A DNA stretch of 54,582 nucleotides from an uncultured Archangium sp. (GTDB lineage: Bacteria; Myxococcota; Myxococcia; Myxococcales; Myxococcaceae). Shown here in pieces: positions 39,512 through 47,755 of the stretch. The position numbers and the translations under genes were made by a program. The stretch lies in contig CAIVGN010000067.1 of NCBI GenBank assembly GCA_903905455.1, positions 1-54,582 of the forward strand. The letters are read 5' to 3'. The number at the start of each line of letters is the position of its first letter. The stretch's first letter is position 1. The notes beneath the pieces were generated by a model. That model did not search any database, had not been told where the DNA came from, and was given only the letters and a program-made list of their open reading frames with translations.

Positions 39512-40396
39512 TTGCTGACCGTGATCGCAGGGCCCACCGCGTCCGGCAAGACCGCCCTGGCGATCGCCGTGGCGCGGCGCCTCGACGCGGAGATCATCAG
39601 CGCGGATTCGCAGCAGGTCTACCGGCACTTCGACATCGGCACGGCCAAGCCGTCCCCCGAGGAGCTGGCGGCCGTTCCTCACCACCTGCTGTCCTGCGTG
39701 GACCCGCTCGACCCCGACTTCTCGGCGGCGCGCTTCGGCAAGCTGGCCGACGCGGCGATCGCCGACATCACGGCGCGGGAGAAGCGGGTGGTGGTGGTGG
39801 GCGGCACCGGGCTCTACCTGCGCGTGTTGCTCCATGGGGTGATGCCCGGCCCGGCGCGTGACGAGGCCCTGCGCGCCGAGCTCGAGGCCTACGCCGATCG
39901 GGAAGGCAACGAGGCGCTGCACGCGAGGCTGTTGGCCGTCGACCCGGTGACCGCGGCCAAGCACCCGGTGCAGGATCGCCTGCGGGTGATCCGCGCGCTG
40001 GAGATCCACACCCTGACCGGCAAGCCCGCCAGCGAGCACCGCGAGGCGCACGCCTTCTCGGCGGATCGCCACCCGTACGCGCTGTGGGTGCTCAACCCGC
40101 CACGGGAGCGCCTCTACGAGGTGATCAACCAGCGCACGAAGAAGATGTTCGCGTCAGGGCTGATCGAAGAGACGAGGTCGTTGGTCGACCGGGGGTACCG
40201 GCAGGCGGCCCCGATGCGCGCGGTGGGGTACCTGCAGGCGCTGCAGGTGGTCGACGGCGCGATGACCGAGGCGGAGGCGATCACCGACGTCGCTCAAGCC
40301 ACCCGGCACTACGCGAAGCGCCAACTCACCTGGTTCAAGAAGGAAAAGGGCGCCCGGACGGTGACCGCCGAAGAGGCCCTGCAGTCGATCACCTGA
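39512..40396 (+). CDS. miaA: tRNA dimethylallyltransferase
   Basis: 294 aa from a TTG at 39512. Transfers the dimethylallyl group to A37 of tRNAs reading UNN codons. P-loop GPTASGKTALA at the very N-terminus supports the TTG start. Also DSQQVYRHFDIGTAKPS, VGGTGLYLRVLLHG and the C-terminal TRHYAKRQLTWFKKE region. It overlaps the convergent TPR gene by 8 bp. A tRNA-Leu(CAA), whose UUG codon makes it a likely MiaA substrate, lies about 800 bp downstream. Confidence 0.95.
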   Translation: MLTVIAGPTASGKTALAIAVARRLDAEIISADSQQVYRHFDIGTAKPSPEELAAVPHHLLSCVDPLDPDFSAARFGKLADAAIADITAREKRVVVVGGTGLYLRVLLHGVMPGPARDEALRAELEAYADREGNEALHARLLAVDPVTAAKHPVQDRLRVIRALEIHTLTGKPASEHREAHAFSADRHPYALWVLNPPRERLYEVINQRTKKMFASGLIEETRSLVDRGYRQAAPMRAVGYLQALQVVDGAMTEAEAITDVAQATRHYAKRQLTWFKKEKGARTVTAEEALQSIT

Positions 40397-41129
40397 AGCC
40401 GCGGCGACGACCACCACCGGCGAACTGCGGCTGCTGCATGGGAGGCGCCTCGAGGCCCAGCTGCCACCACATCGGCTCCCAGGGCGACATCTTGAGGCGC
40501 TTGTCGTTCTGGAGCGCCGCCAGCGCCTTCTTGAGCTTCTCGTCGCTGGGGTTGGCTTCCACGCCGCGGGAGAGCACGCGCAGGGCCTGGTCGTTGTCCT
40601 TGGTCTGAAGGAGGCACCACGCGTACGCGGCCCACATCAGGCTCTCCTTGTTGCCGTGCTTCACGGCGTCTTCGAAGGACTTCTGCATCGCGGCGAAGTC
40701 CTTCTTCTGGAAGTAGATCGCGGCCTGCATGGCCTTGGCGAAGTAGTTGCGCTGGCTCGACTTCTGGAACGCGGCGAGGGCGCCGTCGAAGTCCTTGAAG
40801 AGGTGCTTGATCATGCCGATCTGGCCGTAGATCTCGCCTTCGATGAGGAACTGCCAGCGGCTCAGGGGCAGGGCGGCCTCGAGCATCTTGATGGCCTTGT
40901 CGGCCTTGGCCTGCTGTTCCTTCTTGTTGGCGTTCATCGACGAGAGCTCGACCTGCACGGCCTGGACGACGGCCTGGAGCTGCACGAACGAGCGGCGGCC
41001 CATGACCACGAGGATCGCGAGGAAGACGACGGTCCCGGGGACGATGCCGGCGAGGACGCTGAAGCCGAGCAGCTTCACGAGGATCACCACGGCGATGCCC
41101 GCGGCGAGGGAAACGAGCAGATTGATCAT
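40389..41129 (-). CDS. Membrane-anchored TPR protein
   Basis: 246 aa. Two N-terminal membrane segments (about 1-20 and 22-43) are followed by a coiled-coil-like stretch and TPR-like helices (QIGMIKHLFKDFDGALAAFQKSS, ALRVLSRGVEANPSDEKLKKAL). The tail is Gly/Arg-rich. No family recognised. Last gene before the island. Confidence 0.7.
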   Translation of the reverse strand: MINLLVSLAAGIAVVILVKLLGFSVLAGIVPGTVVFLAILVVMGRRSFVQLQAVVQAVQVELSSMNANKKEQQAKADKAIKMLEAALPLSRWQFLIEGEIYGQIGMIKHLFKDFDGALAAFQKSSQRNYFAKAMQAAIYFQKKDFAAMQKSFEDAVKHGNKESLMWAAYAWCLLQTKDNDQALRVLSRGVEANPSDEKLKKALAALQNDKRLKMSPWEPMWWQLGLEAPPMQQPQFAGGGRRRGFR

Positions 41130-41208
41130 GACGCGAACCCTCTACACTGCTCTCTGCGCTTCCGTCGATGTCCGGTTCTGATAAGAGCCGCGTCCGTCCG
41201 GGGAGAAT

Positions 41209-41292
41209 GGCCCTCTGACGAAACTGGTAGACGTAGCGGACTCAAAATCCGCCGCCTTCACGGGCATCCCGGTTCGAGTCCGGGGAGGGCCA
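41209..41292 (+). tRNA. tRNA-Leu(CAA)
   Basis: 84 nt without an encoded CCA. The acceptor stem pairs GGCCCTC with GAGGGCC. The D-arm stem is ACG/CGT. The anticodon arm is GCGGA-CTCAAAA-TCCGC with anticodon CAA (reads UUG). A long variable arm as expected for tRNA-Leu follows, and the T-arm is CCCGG-TTCGAGT-CCGGG. Discriminator A at 41292. A T-run follows directly. It is the integration target of the island to its right. Confidence 0.93.
41258..41292. other. Candidate attL within the tRNA-Leu 3' end
   Basis: The 35 bp shared between the tRNA 3' half and the integrase 3' end are the expected core of the attachment site, because tyrosine recombinases typically use the T-arm and acceptor end of tRNAs. 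No second copy was found by eye to the right, so attR is probably beyond the window. Exact core boundaries are unknown. Confidence 0.6.
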
Positions 41293-42517
41293 CTGTTTTT
41301 GGGTAATGACTGCTGAGGGTTGCGGCGGCCGGTAGCAAAACGGTAGCAAATCCGCTCGCGGTGACCGCCGAAGTCCCCGGAATCACGACGATGGCCTCCC
41401 CGGTCTCCTGCTCGATTCTCAGCTTCAAGACCTCGCGGCAAACGACCTCCCACTCGTAGGTCGTGTAGCCCTCGATGACCTCTGTGGGCGGCTTGTGCGT
41501 GGCGCGCCGGAGGATGTCGGTCATCGCGCCCGCGGAGCGCGCGAGCGAGATGAAGGTCCTCCGCAGGTCGTGGCTGCGCCGGTGCCGGAGGCCCATCATC
41601 TTCAGGTCGTTTTCGAAGTGGTCGTAGACGTAGCCCTTGCGGCGCCACGGGCCGAACCTCGATGAAGTTCCCGGTACCCGAGGGACCACGAGGTCGTCGG
41701 GCGTCGGTTGCCGTCCCATCAACTGTGCCCAGCCGTGCAGCTTCCACTCGGCGAGCATGGTCGCGAGGGTGGGGTGGATGGGTACTGGGCGACAGACGTT
41801 GCCCTTCGGAAATGGGCGACCATACGAGAAGGCGACGAGGACCATGCCGAGTGGGGGGTGCTCGGGCTGCACGCCGCAGTTGCGCCAGAGGAGGCCCGAG
41901 ACCTCGCCCAGGCGGAGACCTGCAAGTGCTTCGAGCGCGTAGAAGACCCGTCGGTCCATCGGAATGCGGTCGTCGGAGATGAGCCTCCGAACTTCGGTGG
42001 TGGTGAACTGGGCCTTGGAGCGCCACTCAGGGTCCTTGTCGACCTTTGGCCCGAGTTGCCGTTTCTTGAGCATGCACGGGGTGCTGGTCAAGAGGTCGTC
42101 GAGGCAGGCGTCGCGAAAGAGCGCCGAGACGACGGAGTAGTCGCTGTAGATGGTTCGGGGGGCGAGCGTCCGCTTCCACTCGTTCACCATCGTGATGAGG
42201 TGGCGAGGGCGAACCTCGTCGAGCCGCATGTGTCCGATGGCCTTGAGGACGCGCAGGCGCAATGCCGACTCGTCGTTCTTCCACGTGATGACTTCACTGC
42301 GGCGCCGCTCCAGCCAGGTCTTCGCGAAGGCTGCGACCGTGACGGGACCACCAGGAACGATCTCGCCACCCGCGGTGCGGGTCCTCTCCATCTGCTCGAG
42401 CATCACGCCTGCTGCTCGTTCTTGGCCGACCTTGAAATCAGTCCTGAGGCCCTTCCACTTCTCCCCGATCTTGAGGCGGAAATAGAGGCGGCCGCCCTTT
42501 GCGTAGATGCTGCTCAT
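41258..42517 (-). CDS. Tyrosine recombinase (island integrase)
   Basis: 419 aa from the ATG at 42517 (GGAGAG ribosome site). Core-binding region about 60-150, catalytic domain about 170-370. Catalytic residues: Arg202 (LAGLRLGEV), His316 and Arg319 (SHDLRRTF), His341 (RRATHK) and Tyr351 or Tyr354 (GYTTYEW). The last ten residues (ALPGLEPGCP) are translated from the antisense of the tRNA-Leu 3' half, so integration restores or defines the integrase C-terminus. It converges on the tRNA. Overlaps the upstream HTH gene by 4 bp. Confidence 0.95.
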   Translation of the reverse strand: MSSIYAKGGRLYFRLKIGEKWKGLRTDFKVGQERAAGVMLEQMERTRTAGGEIVPGGPVTVAAFAKTWLERRRSEVITWKNDESALRLRVLKAIGHMRLDEVRPRHLITMVNEWKRTLAPRTIYSDYSVVSALFRDACLDDLLTSTPCMLKKRQLGPKVDKDPEWRSKAQFTTTEVRRLISDDRIPMDRRVFYALEALAGLRLGEVSGLLWRNCGVQPEHPPLGMVLVAFSYGRPFPKGNVCRPVPIHPTLATMLAEWKLHGWAQLMGRQPTPDDLVVPRVPGTSSRFGPWRRKGYVYDHFENDLKMMGLRHRRSHDLRRTFISLARSAGAMTDILRRATHKPPTEVIEGYTTYEWEVVCREVLKLRIEQETGEAIVVIPGTSAVTASGFATVLLPAAATLSSHYPKTVALPGLEPGCP

Positions 42518-42858
42518 TTGCTCTCCGATTTGTGCAGCCGGTTCATGAGGATGGTGAGGTGCTTCTTGGGATCGAGTTCGGGCTCTTGATTCGAGCTTGC
42601 GAGGAAGGCGTCGAGATCGACGTGGTGCACCAGGTACCGCCTGCCTGCGCGTCGAGCAGGCAGGTTCCCTGAGTGAATCCACGACCGGACCGTAGTGGTG
42701 GTCACCGAGCAGCGACTGGCCACGGCATCGACCGTGAGCAGGGGGGGTGGTTGCTCCGCACGTTCGCCACGAAGCGCAAGGAGCGCCTCGCGGAGTTCGC
42801 GGGTCTCCTCGCGGATGATGCGCCGCAGGTCCTCGTCAGTGGTGACGACGATGGTCAT
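42514..42858 (-). CDS. HTH DNA-binding protein, excisionase/AlpA-like
   Basis: 114 aa from the ATG at 42858. A MerR/Xis-type HTH_17 domain lies in the C-terminal half (LLTVDAVASRCSVTTTTVRSWIHSGNLPARRAGRRYLVHHVDLDAFL). The ATGA overlap with the integrase gene supports a role as recombination directionality factor for island excision, though transcriptional regulation is equally possible. Confidence 0.8.
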   Translation of the reverse strand: MTIVVTTDEDLRRIIREETRELREALLALRGERAEQPPPLLTVDAVASRCSVTTTTVRSWIHSGNLPARRAGRRYLVHHVDLDAFLASSNQEPELDPKKHLTILMNRLHKSESK

Positions 42859-43295
42859 GGCTGACCACCGAACGCGAGAAGGGTGAACAGCCGGTGCCCC
42901 GGCTGGGTGCTGCCAGTAACTGATTGCAAGACTCGACCTGCGCAGCCGGCACGGTGCGTCCATCAACACTGCCGCCGGTCGGGTCGATGTCAGCGAAGCG
43001 CTGACTCCACCGGCTATGAGGCTCGAGGGCACGTCGCTGCTTCCGACGGTGGCTCCCTCGTTCAACAGGTGCTGCGCCAACGACGTGGTGACCGAGGTCA
43101 CTCACGAATTGAGGTCGAAGGACCGGTGTGCCGCCGGAGATCTCCCGCCCGCTCTTGGCGGGCCCTCATCACTACCGGCGTTCAATCCCACGAGGGGAGA
43201 AGACCCGTCAACGAGCCAAATCGTCGCTACGCTTTACGCGTGCGAACCGCGTTTCCTGCGCTCGGTCGCCGCTCGCTTTACGAGCCCAACTATTT
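42859..43295. other. Non-coding region with palindrome
   Basis: 437 bp without a supportable gene between the excisionase-like gene and the next island gene. It holds a perfect 6-2-6 palindrome, GTGACCGAGGTCAC (43088-43101), a possible operator, and a CCCGCC/GGCGGG hairpin at 43144-43162. Both could control the downstream recombination genes. Neither has other support. Confidence 0.45.
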
Positions 43296-43829
43296 TCAGC
43301 GCTCAGGTGGCTCAGCACTTTCGAGCCAGACGAGGGGCACCAGGAGCTGCTCCTGCGGCTCCCGCTGCGCCCCTGGCTGCCCGACTCGCGGCCGGTGCAG
43401 GCGCACGAGTCCGGTCGCGGCGTACTTGTAGTACCAGCCCTCTTGGCGCTGTGACGCGTGGGGGTCGGTGACGAAGGTGCCGGTACGCCCGCGCAGCTCC
43501 TCGGGGATGGGCATGCCCCAGTACGGTGTCTGCTCCGGCGGGTACAGCGCCTCGGTCCATTCGGGGTGGAGGAGCGGCGTCTCCCGCAGCCGCACGTACC
43601 TGGTGCGGATGCCGAGGCGTCGGAGCTCGTCGTAGTACTCGGGGCCGTGGACGTAGGCGACGGTGACCTTCACCCCGGCGTCGTTGATGGCGACCATCAC
43701 CCGGGAGCCGTCGGGCAGTCGCTTCATCTCGGCATGCGCGGGCACGTGGCTCAGGTCGTGCGTCGGCAGCAACTTTCCGTGCTCGGCGAGGACGAACGCC
43801 CAGTAGGAGTCGTGCTTGCGGGTGCTCAT
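43296..43829 (-). CDS. Hypothetical protein
   Basis: 177 aa from the ATG at 43829, preceded by a GGAGGGGG-type site. Soluble, with a stretch that looks beta-rich (SRVMVAINDAGVKVTVAYVHG) and Tyr/Arg-rich tail. No domain recognised. Overlaps the upstream receiver-like gene by 4 bp, so the two are probably co-expressed. Confidence 0.6.
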   Translation of the reverse strand: MSTRKHDSYWAFVLAEHGKLLPTHDLSHVPAHAEMKRLPDGSRVMVAINDAGVKVTVAYVHGPEYYDELRRLGIRTRYVRLRETPLLHPEWTEALYPPEQTPYWGMPIPEELRGRTGTFVTDPHASQRQEGWYYKYAATGLVRLHRPRVGQPGAQREPQEQLLVPLVWLESAEPPER

Positions 43830-44299
43830 GCCCCCTCCTCGGCGTCCTCGTCGAGCTCGGCGCGGCGGTCCTTCACCTTCTCGAGCCAGGCGATGAATCG
43901 GGAGGGCTCGGCGACCAGCTCGCTGAAGTGGATGCGGGTGACGTCGAAGCCGGCGCCCTTGAGGGAGTTCTCCATCACCGGCGCCATCTGGCTGTTCGCG
44001 CTGTGCACCAGGGCCGGGGTGGCCACGTCGACCTTGGCGATGATGGTGTCGACGACCCGACGGCCATCGGAGCGGAGGACCGCGCTCTCCGTGTAGAGGT
44101 CGTGGTCCAGAAGCAGCCCCGAGTGGGTGTCGGGAGCGTCCTTCTTCAGGAGGGTGATGGCGGCGATGCCCGTCTTCGCCCAGACCAGGTGGACGTCTGG
44201 GATGCAGGCGAGTTGCGCGGTGAACCACGCGTGGCGTCGCTGGTCGTCTTCCACCAGGAGAATGCGGGTGAACCTGCGGGGCTTGGGGCGACTCGGCAT
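43826..44299 (-). CDS. Receiver-like protein, cyclic-phosphate-processing type (cREC)
   Basis: 157 aa. The CheY-like fold is seen in ILLVEDDQRRHAWF (acidic triad 17-19), LLLDHDLYT and LVHSANSQMAPVMENSLKGAGFDV. The LDHDL and HSxN motifs match the cyclic-phosphate-processing receiver family rather than classical phosphoacceptor receivers. That family is proposed to act on cyclic phosphates in RNA-repair or defence contexts (established as a prediction). No partner histidine kinase is nearby. A different receiver-like function is possible. Confidence 0.65.
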   Translation of the reverse strand: MPSRPKPRRFTRILLVEDDQRRHAWFTAQLACIPDVHLVWAKTGIAAITLLKKDAPDTHSGLLLDHDLYTESAVLRSDGRRVVDTIIAKVDVATPALVHSANSQMAPVMENSLKGAGFDVTRIHFSELVAEPSRFIAWLEKVKDRRAELDEDAEEGA

Positions 44300-44416
44300 G
44301 GGGCGGTGAGCTCCTTTGCGGCGGGTGGGTATTCAGTTTTTCGGGTCTCCTTCTCGGGCGCCGGGTTGACGCGGGGGAGGAGGGTGCCTGACCGTCGCGG
44401 CCAATCGGACAAACGG

Positions 44417-44713
44417 TCAACGGTCCCCGGGGATGATGACGAGCACGTAGTCGCGCCTCACTCCCTTGCGCTTGATGCTCAGGGTCTGGAAGTCGCAGCT
44501 GTCGAACTCGGCGATGAGGCCAAGGCGCCGGCTCTCGGAGTTCTCGTCGCAGCCGACCTGCTCGCCGTCTTCGGTGTTCTTGACGGGCAGGGCCTCGCAC
44601 CAGAAGCGAGCGCCCGCGATGGTGATGGCCCCGGTCAGGCGGCCATCGGTGCTGAGCGGGTCGCCCTTGAGGCAGTGGAAGGGGAAAGGGACTTCGGGGT
44701 CGATGGAAGGCAT
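44417..44713 (-). CDS. Hypothetical protein
   Basis: 98 aa from the ATG at 44713, chosen because AAGGA lies at ideal distance. A start at 44749 would overlap the upstream gene by 8 bp with no spaced ribosome site. Beta-rich pattern (RLGLIAEFDSCDFQTLSIKRKGVRRDYVLVII). Three Cys. No family recognised. Confidence 0.55.
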   Translation of the reverse strand: MPSIDPEVPFPFHCLKGDPLSTDGRLTGAITIAGARFWCEALPVKNTEDGEQVGCDENSESRRLGLIAEFDSCDFQTLSIKRKGVRRDYVLVIIPGDR

Positions 44714-44741
44714 GGCGGTTCCTTGCGAGGTGGAAGAGGCG

Positions 44742-44990
44742 TCACTCATCTCCCTCGACGGGCCACCCCCGCTCGTCGAGCCAGACGTCTTCGACGAAGA
44801 GGTCGGGCGGCATTGGCTTCGTCGCCCGCCAGTACGAGACGACGTTGACGAAGTGGAAGCCGACCGACGCCGCCCAGTCGTCGGTATCTCCGTCGACGAT
44901 GGTGAGCACGAAGGCCGGCGGCGCCGCGTACGCCTCAGCCTTGGTGAGCTCCTTCCAGGGCCCGTAGGCGCTCAGCTTGGTGGCGGCCAT
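44742..44990 (-). CDS. Hypothetical protein
   Basis: 82 aa, acidic, with a Trp/Tyr-rich core (DDWAASVGFHFVNVVSYWRATKPMPPD). No signal peptide, no membrane helix, no known domain. Follows the 209-aa gene by 3 bp and precedes the 98-aa gene, so likely in one transcript. Confidence 0.55.
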   Translation of the reverse strand: MAATKLSAYGPWKELTKAEAYAAPPAFVLTIVDGDTDDWAASVGFHFVNVVSYWRATKPMPPDLFVEDVWLDERGWPVEGDE

Positions 44991-44993
44991 CGG

Positions 44994-45623
44994 TCAGTAC
45001 CAGGCCGCGAAGCCGAAGCCCTTGGCACCCCAGTACCTGAGCCACTTCACGGCGGCCGTGATGTCGGTGCGCCCATGCCGGTGACGCTCACCGACGCCCA
45101 CGAGCGCTGCCTCGAGCCGGTCGGCGTAGTCGAGGCACTCTTCGCTTGAGTGGTCGTCGTAGGCCTCGTTCTTGAGCTCGTGGTCGATGCACTCGGCCTG
45201 CCCGACGACCTTTCCGCGGAAGTCGAGCGCCCCCGTCAACATGCCGGTGATGCTGGCCACGCCCTCCGGGTCCTTCGCGAGCTCGACGACGTACTTGCCG
45301 CACTCGTCCTGGACGACCGCCTCAAAGGCGCGGCGCCAGTAGGCGATGAATTGCGGGTTCTTCGACTGGGGGAGCTGCAGCTGAATGGGGACGTAGACCT
45401 CGCGCCGGAACCACGCGGTGGCGTCAGCGTCGATGCCGACCCGCGGCGCGCCGATGACGTCGTACGGCGACATCGAGACGGACTTGAGCGCCAGCTCGAG
45501 CTCGTCTCGTTCGTGCTCGCCAGCATCGGCGCCGAGCGCCGCCAGCTTGTTGTTGATGCGGTGGTACTGCTTCTCGTGGCCGGCCCTCGGCATGCGGCCG
45601 CGCAACATCCAGTCGAGGCCCAT
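44994..45623 (-). CDS. Hypothetical protein
   Basis: 209 aa from the ATG at 45623 with a GGAGAG site. Starts with MGLDW, a beginning shared by several phage and plasmid proteins I know. Mostly helical (KQYHRINNKLAALGADAGEHERDELELALK; ECLDYADRLEAALVGVGERH). First gene of a short minus-strand transcript, with the C-rich leader motif upstream. Function unknown. Confidence 0.6.
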   Translation of the reverse strand: MGLDWMLRGRMPRAGHEKQYHRINNKLAALGADAGEHERDELELALKSVSMSPYDVIGAPRVGIDADATAWFRREVYVPIQLQLPQSKNPQFIAYWRRAFEAVVQDECGKYVVELAKDPEGVASITGMLTGALDFRGKVVGQAECIDHELKNEAYDDHSSEECLDYADRLEAALVGVGERHRHGRTDITAAVKWLRYWGAKGFGFAAWY

Positions 45624-45640
45624 GGGGACTCTCCGTTTCT

Positions 45641-45669
45641 TGGTTGATGGTGGGGGTGTTGGGGTGGGG
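45641..45669 (-). promoter_or_regulatory. C-rich leader motif copy 1
   Basis: On the minus strand the sequence reads CCCCACC... ending in CACCATCAACC, about 18 bp before the 209-aa gene. Similar elements precede three other island genes (51220, 52864, 53669). Role unknown. Confidence 0.4.
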
Positions 45670-45804
45670 ACAGCGGTTCAGCGCGCAGCCTCGTGCGCGT
45701 GGGCAGACCGGCTGGCGTCAACTGGATGCGGTAGGTGCCAGTTCGGCCGCGCTGGTGCAGAATTGCCCGGTCAGATGCACTCGCTACAGGGGCAGGGGGG
45801 ACGG

Positions 45805-46107
45805 ATGATCGAACACGCCATCGTCATTGCGTTCGACTACGGGCTGCCGGATTTGTCGGCTCTGTTCGCGCTCGAAGAAGAACTCGAGCTGTTGATTCCG
45901 CCGGGTGTCGGGGAGGTGGACGGGAACGAGATCGCGGTCGATCTGAGCGACGGCTCGCTCTACCTCTACGGCCCAGATGCCGATGCTCTCTGGGCGGCGA
46001 TTTCTCCTGCCGTAAATGCCACCGGGTTCATGCGGGGCGCAACCGTGCGGCTGCGCTATGGGCCGCCGGAAGACGGTGTTCGCGAAGTCCTTCACAGGAT
46101 TCAGTGA
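45805..46107 (+). CDS. Immunity-protein-like hypothetical 1
   Basis: 100 aa from the ATG at 45805, with a GGGGGG ribosome site. Acidic, alpha/beta (IVIAFDYGLPDLSALFALEEELELLIPP; NEIAVDLSDGSLYLYGPDADALWAAISP). Size, acidity and pairing suggest a polymorphic-toxin immunity family, but this is recognition of style, not of a named domain. Forms a two-gene cassette with the next gene, opposite in strand to its surroundings. Confidence 0.6.
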   Translation: MIEHAIVIAFDYGLPDLSALFALEEELELLIPPGVGEVDGNEIAVDLSDGSLYLYGPDADALWAAISPAVNATGFMRGATVRLRYGPPEDGVREVLHRIQ

Positions 46108-46577
46108 TGGGTTCCAACTCATCGCAAGAAGGCCCTGGCGAGGGGATGCTGTCTCTCGCGGGATTGACAGTGACGGCGGTGCCACGCCCCACCAACGTCG
46201 CAACGGAGTGGTTCGATTGTGTCATCGAAGTCGAGTGCGACCCCTTCAGTGGAAGGCTCTCGACCATCCTGACGGCAGATGACCTGTGCGGATTTGCTGC
46301 TGCGCTCGAGGGTCTCAATCCAGAGGGAACTGCCGTTCTCGGCGGAGGCAGGGCGGCAGAGCTTCGGTTGGTCGCCGCGAAGCAACAGGGAGGAACCCCC
46401 GGTTCGCTGGCACTTCAGTGCTCCCTGTGTCCGAGCGGTGATGATCCGTGGCCGCGTTTGTCGTTCTTGATCTTCGATGTAGCCCCGTCGTTTGCGTCTG
46501 ATGCGGCGCTTCGCCTTCGGGCTCTGGCTGCAACGGAGCTTTGGCCCAAGCCCGGCCACGAGACCAAGAAGGGCTGA
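46107..46577 (+). CDS. Immunity-protein-like hypothetical 2 (WapI/DUF6228-like)
   Basis: 156 aa from an ATG that shares one base with the previous stop (TGATG). The pattern WFDCVIEVECDPFSGRLSTILTADDLCGFAAAL then GTAVL, LRLVA, LALQCSL, LSFLIFDVAPSF resembles the WapI/DUF6228 immunity family, in which such strands and a DL-x2-F helix recur. The link is from memory. No toxin gene is present, so it would be an orphan immunity gene. Visibly less GC-rich than the backbone genes. Confidence 0.55.
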   Translation: MGSNSSQEGPGEGMLSLAGLTVTAVPRPTNVATEWFDCVIEVECDPFSGRLSTILTADDLCGFAAALEGLNPEGTAVLGGGRAAELRLVAAKQQGGTPGSLALQCSLCPSGDDPWPRLSFLIFDVAPSFASDAALRLRALAATELWPKPGHETKKG

Positions 46578-46611
46578 TGCGAACGGGTTTCGGTTGGCGC
46601 ATTGAGCGGTA

Positions 46612-46636
46612 CCGGCCGGCCGCGTAGGCCGACCGG
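46612..46636. terminator. Bidirectional terminator-like hairpin
   Basis: Ten-bp arms (CCGGCCGGCC and GGCCGACCGG, one mismatch) around a 5-nt loop, located between the convergent ends of the immunity-like cassette and the 103-aa gene. T-runs are weak on both sides. Confidence 0.55.
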
Positions 46637-46638
46637 CT

Positions 46639-46950
46639 TCAGCGCTTCTTCTTCGTGGGCAACGGCGGGAGCACGACGTCCGGGTCATCTCCCTCGCCGC
46701 GAGGCAGCGCCTGGTTGTTGCGGTGCTCGAGGAGGCCCGCGTCGGCCGCGCCGATGACCACCTTCCGCAGGAGCCGCACCCGCCCCACGGCGAGGGCGAG
46801 CACGGACTCCAGCATCCTCGGTGCCCTCTTGACGGTGTCGTCATCGGGCAGGCCGCTGTTGACCAGCAGCTCCGCGATGAGCTGCGCGGACTCCAGGGTG
46901 TCGGCGATGGCAGCAAGCTCGGCGGCCAGGCTCACCTTCGTCGGGCGCAT
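46639..46950 (-). CDS. Hypothetical protein
   Basis: 103 aa from the ATG at 46950, GGAG at good spacing. Helical (LAAELAAIADTLESAQLIAELLV; ALAVGRVRLLRKVVIGAADAGLLEHR) with a Pro/Lys tail (PTKKKR). One base from the nuclease stop, so it belongs to the same operon. No domain recognised. Confidence 0.6.
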   Translation of the reverse strand: MRPTKVSLAAELAAIADTLESAQLIAELLVNSGLPDDDTVKRAPRMLESVLALAVGRVRLLRKVVIGAADAGLLEHRNNQALPRGEGDDPDVVLPPLPTKKKR

Positions 46951-46951
46951 G

Positions 46952-47755
46952 TCATCGCTCCGACTCGCACAGGGCCCGGTACGGGCAGCTCTTGCAGGCC
47001 CACCCGCGCACGGGGAAGGAGACCCCGGCGTCGATGGCCGTGAGCACGCCCAGCGCCGTCTTGAGGAAGTCCGACATGTCGCCGTCATCACGGCGGACGT
47101 CCTCGACCTGCACGGCCGGCACCTTCGTCTTCGTGGTGACCGAGAAACGCAGGCCGACCTCGCCCCACTTCAACTGCTCGGCGGCGAAGGCGTACCCAGA
47201 GAGCTGCGTGTCGAACACGAGCTGGTCGAGCGAGTACTTCTTGGCGCTCGTCTTGTGCTCGACCAGCACCCGGTGCCCCTCTTCCTCCAGCACGAGGTCG
47301 ATGACGCCCTTGAGCTTCTCGTCCAGCACCTCGCCCGACGTCGCGTCGTAGAGGTCCACGGTGAAGGGCACCTCGACGCCCAGCACCTTCGCTGGTTGCG
47401 CCGAGGGGTGCGTCAACGTGACGTCCAGCATCTGGAGCCCCTTCACCAGCGCGGCGTCGAAGCCCGTGCCGTCCTCGTCTTCCTGCAGGGGCACCGGGCC
47501 ATTCTTTGCCAGCGTCATCGCATCGACGAAGCGCTGCCTCACCTCATCGACGGGCGCCGGCTCGCCCCTCATCAGCCACTGGTAGTGGTGGGCCAGCGCC
47601 AGGTGGAACGCCGAACCGAAGGCCAGGGGCATCGGCACAAACGCCGGCTCCGCGCCGACGATGTACCGGTACTCGAACTTCTTCGGGCACATGAGCCACG
47701 CCTTCATCTGCGACACGCTGAAGTGCAGCGTGTCCTGCGCGACAGGGGCATTCAC
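46952..47755 (-). CDS. PD-(D/E)XK nuclease with Fe-S cluster motif
   Basis: 267 aa, GTG start overlapping the annealing-protein stop. RecB/Cas4/AddB-like exonuclease. N-terminal SVSQMKAWLMCPKKF (Cys23), active site GVID (Asp153), VEHK (Glu166, Lys168) and QLSGY (Gln184). The C-terminal C254-x2-C257-x5-C263 completes a four-Cys [4Fe-4S] layout typical of this group. It likely resects DNA ends for the adjacent annealing protein, as in RecE/RecT-type pairs. Confidence 0.9.
   Translation of the reverse strand: MNAPVAQDTLHFSVSQMKAWLMCPKKFEYRYIVGAEPAFVPMPLAFGSAFHLALAHHYQWLMRGEPAPVDEVRQRFVDAMTLAKNGPVPLQEDEDGTGFDAALVKGLQMLDVTLTHPSAQPAKVLGVEVPFTVDLYDATSGEVLDEKLKGVIDLVLEEEGHRVLVEHKTSAKKYSLDQLVFDTQLSGYAFAAEQLKWGEVGLRFSVTTKTKVPAVQVEDVRRDDGDMSDFLKTALGVLTAIDAGVSFPVRGWACKSCPYRALCESER

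Noticed and set aside
43144-43162. CRISPR-like spaced repeats near 43100-43300
   Set aside because: Only single hairpins and a palindrome are present, with no regularly spaced direct repeats.
42859-43295. Long open frames on both strands in this gap, including an extension of the HTH gene to 43101
   Set aside because: They lack ribosome sites, family motifs and normal coding character. The HTH gene has a good start at 42858.
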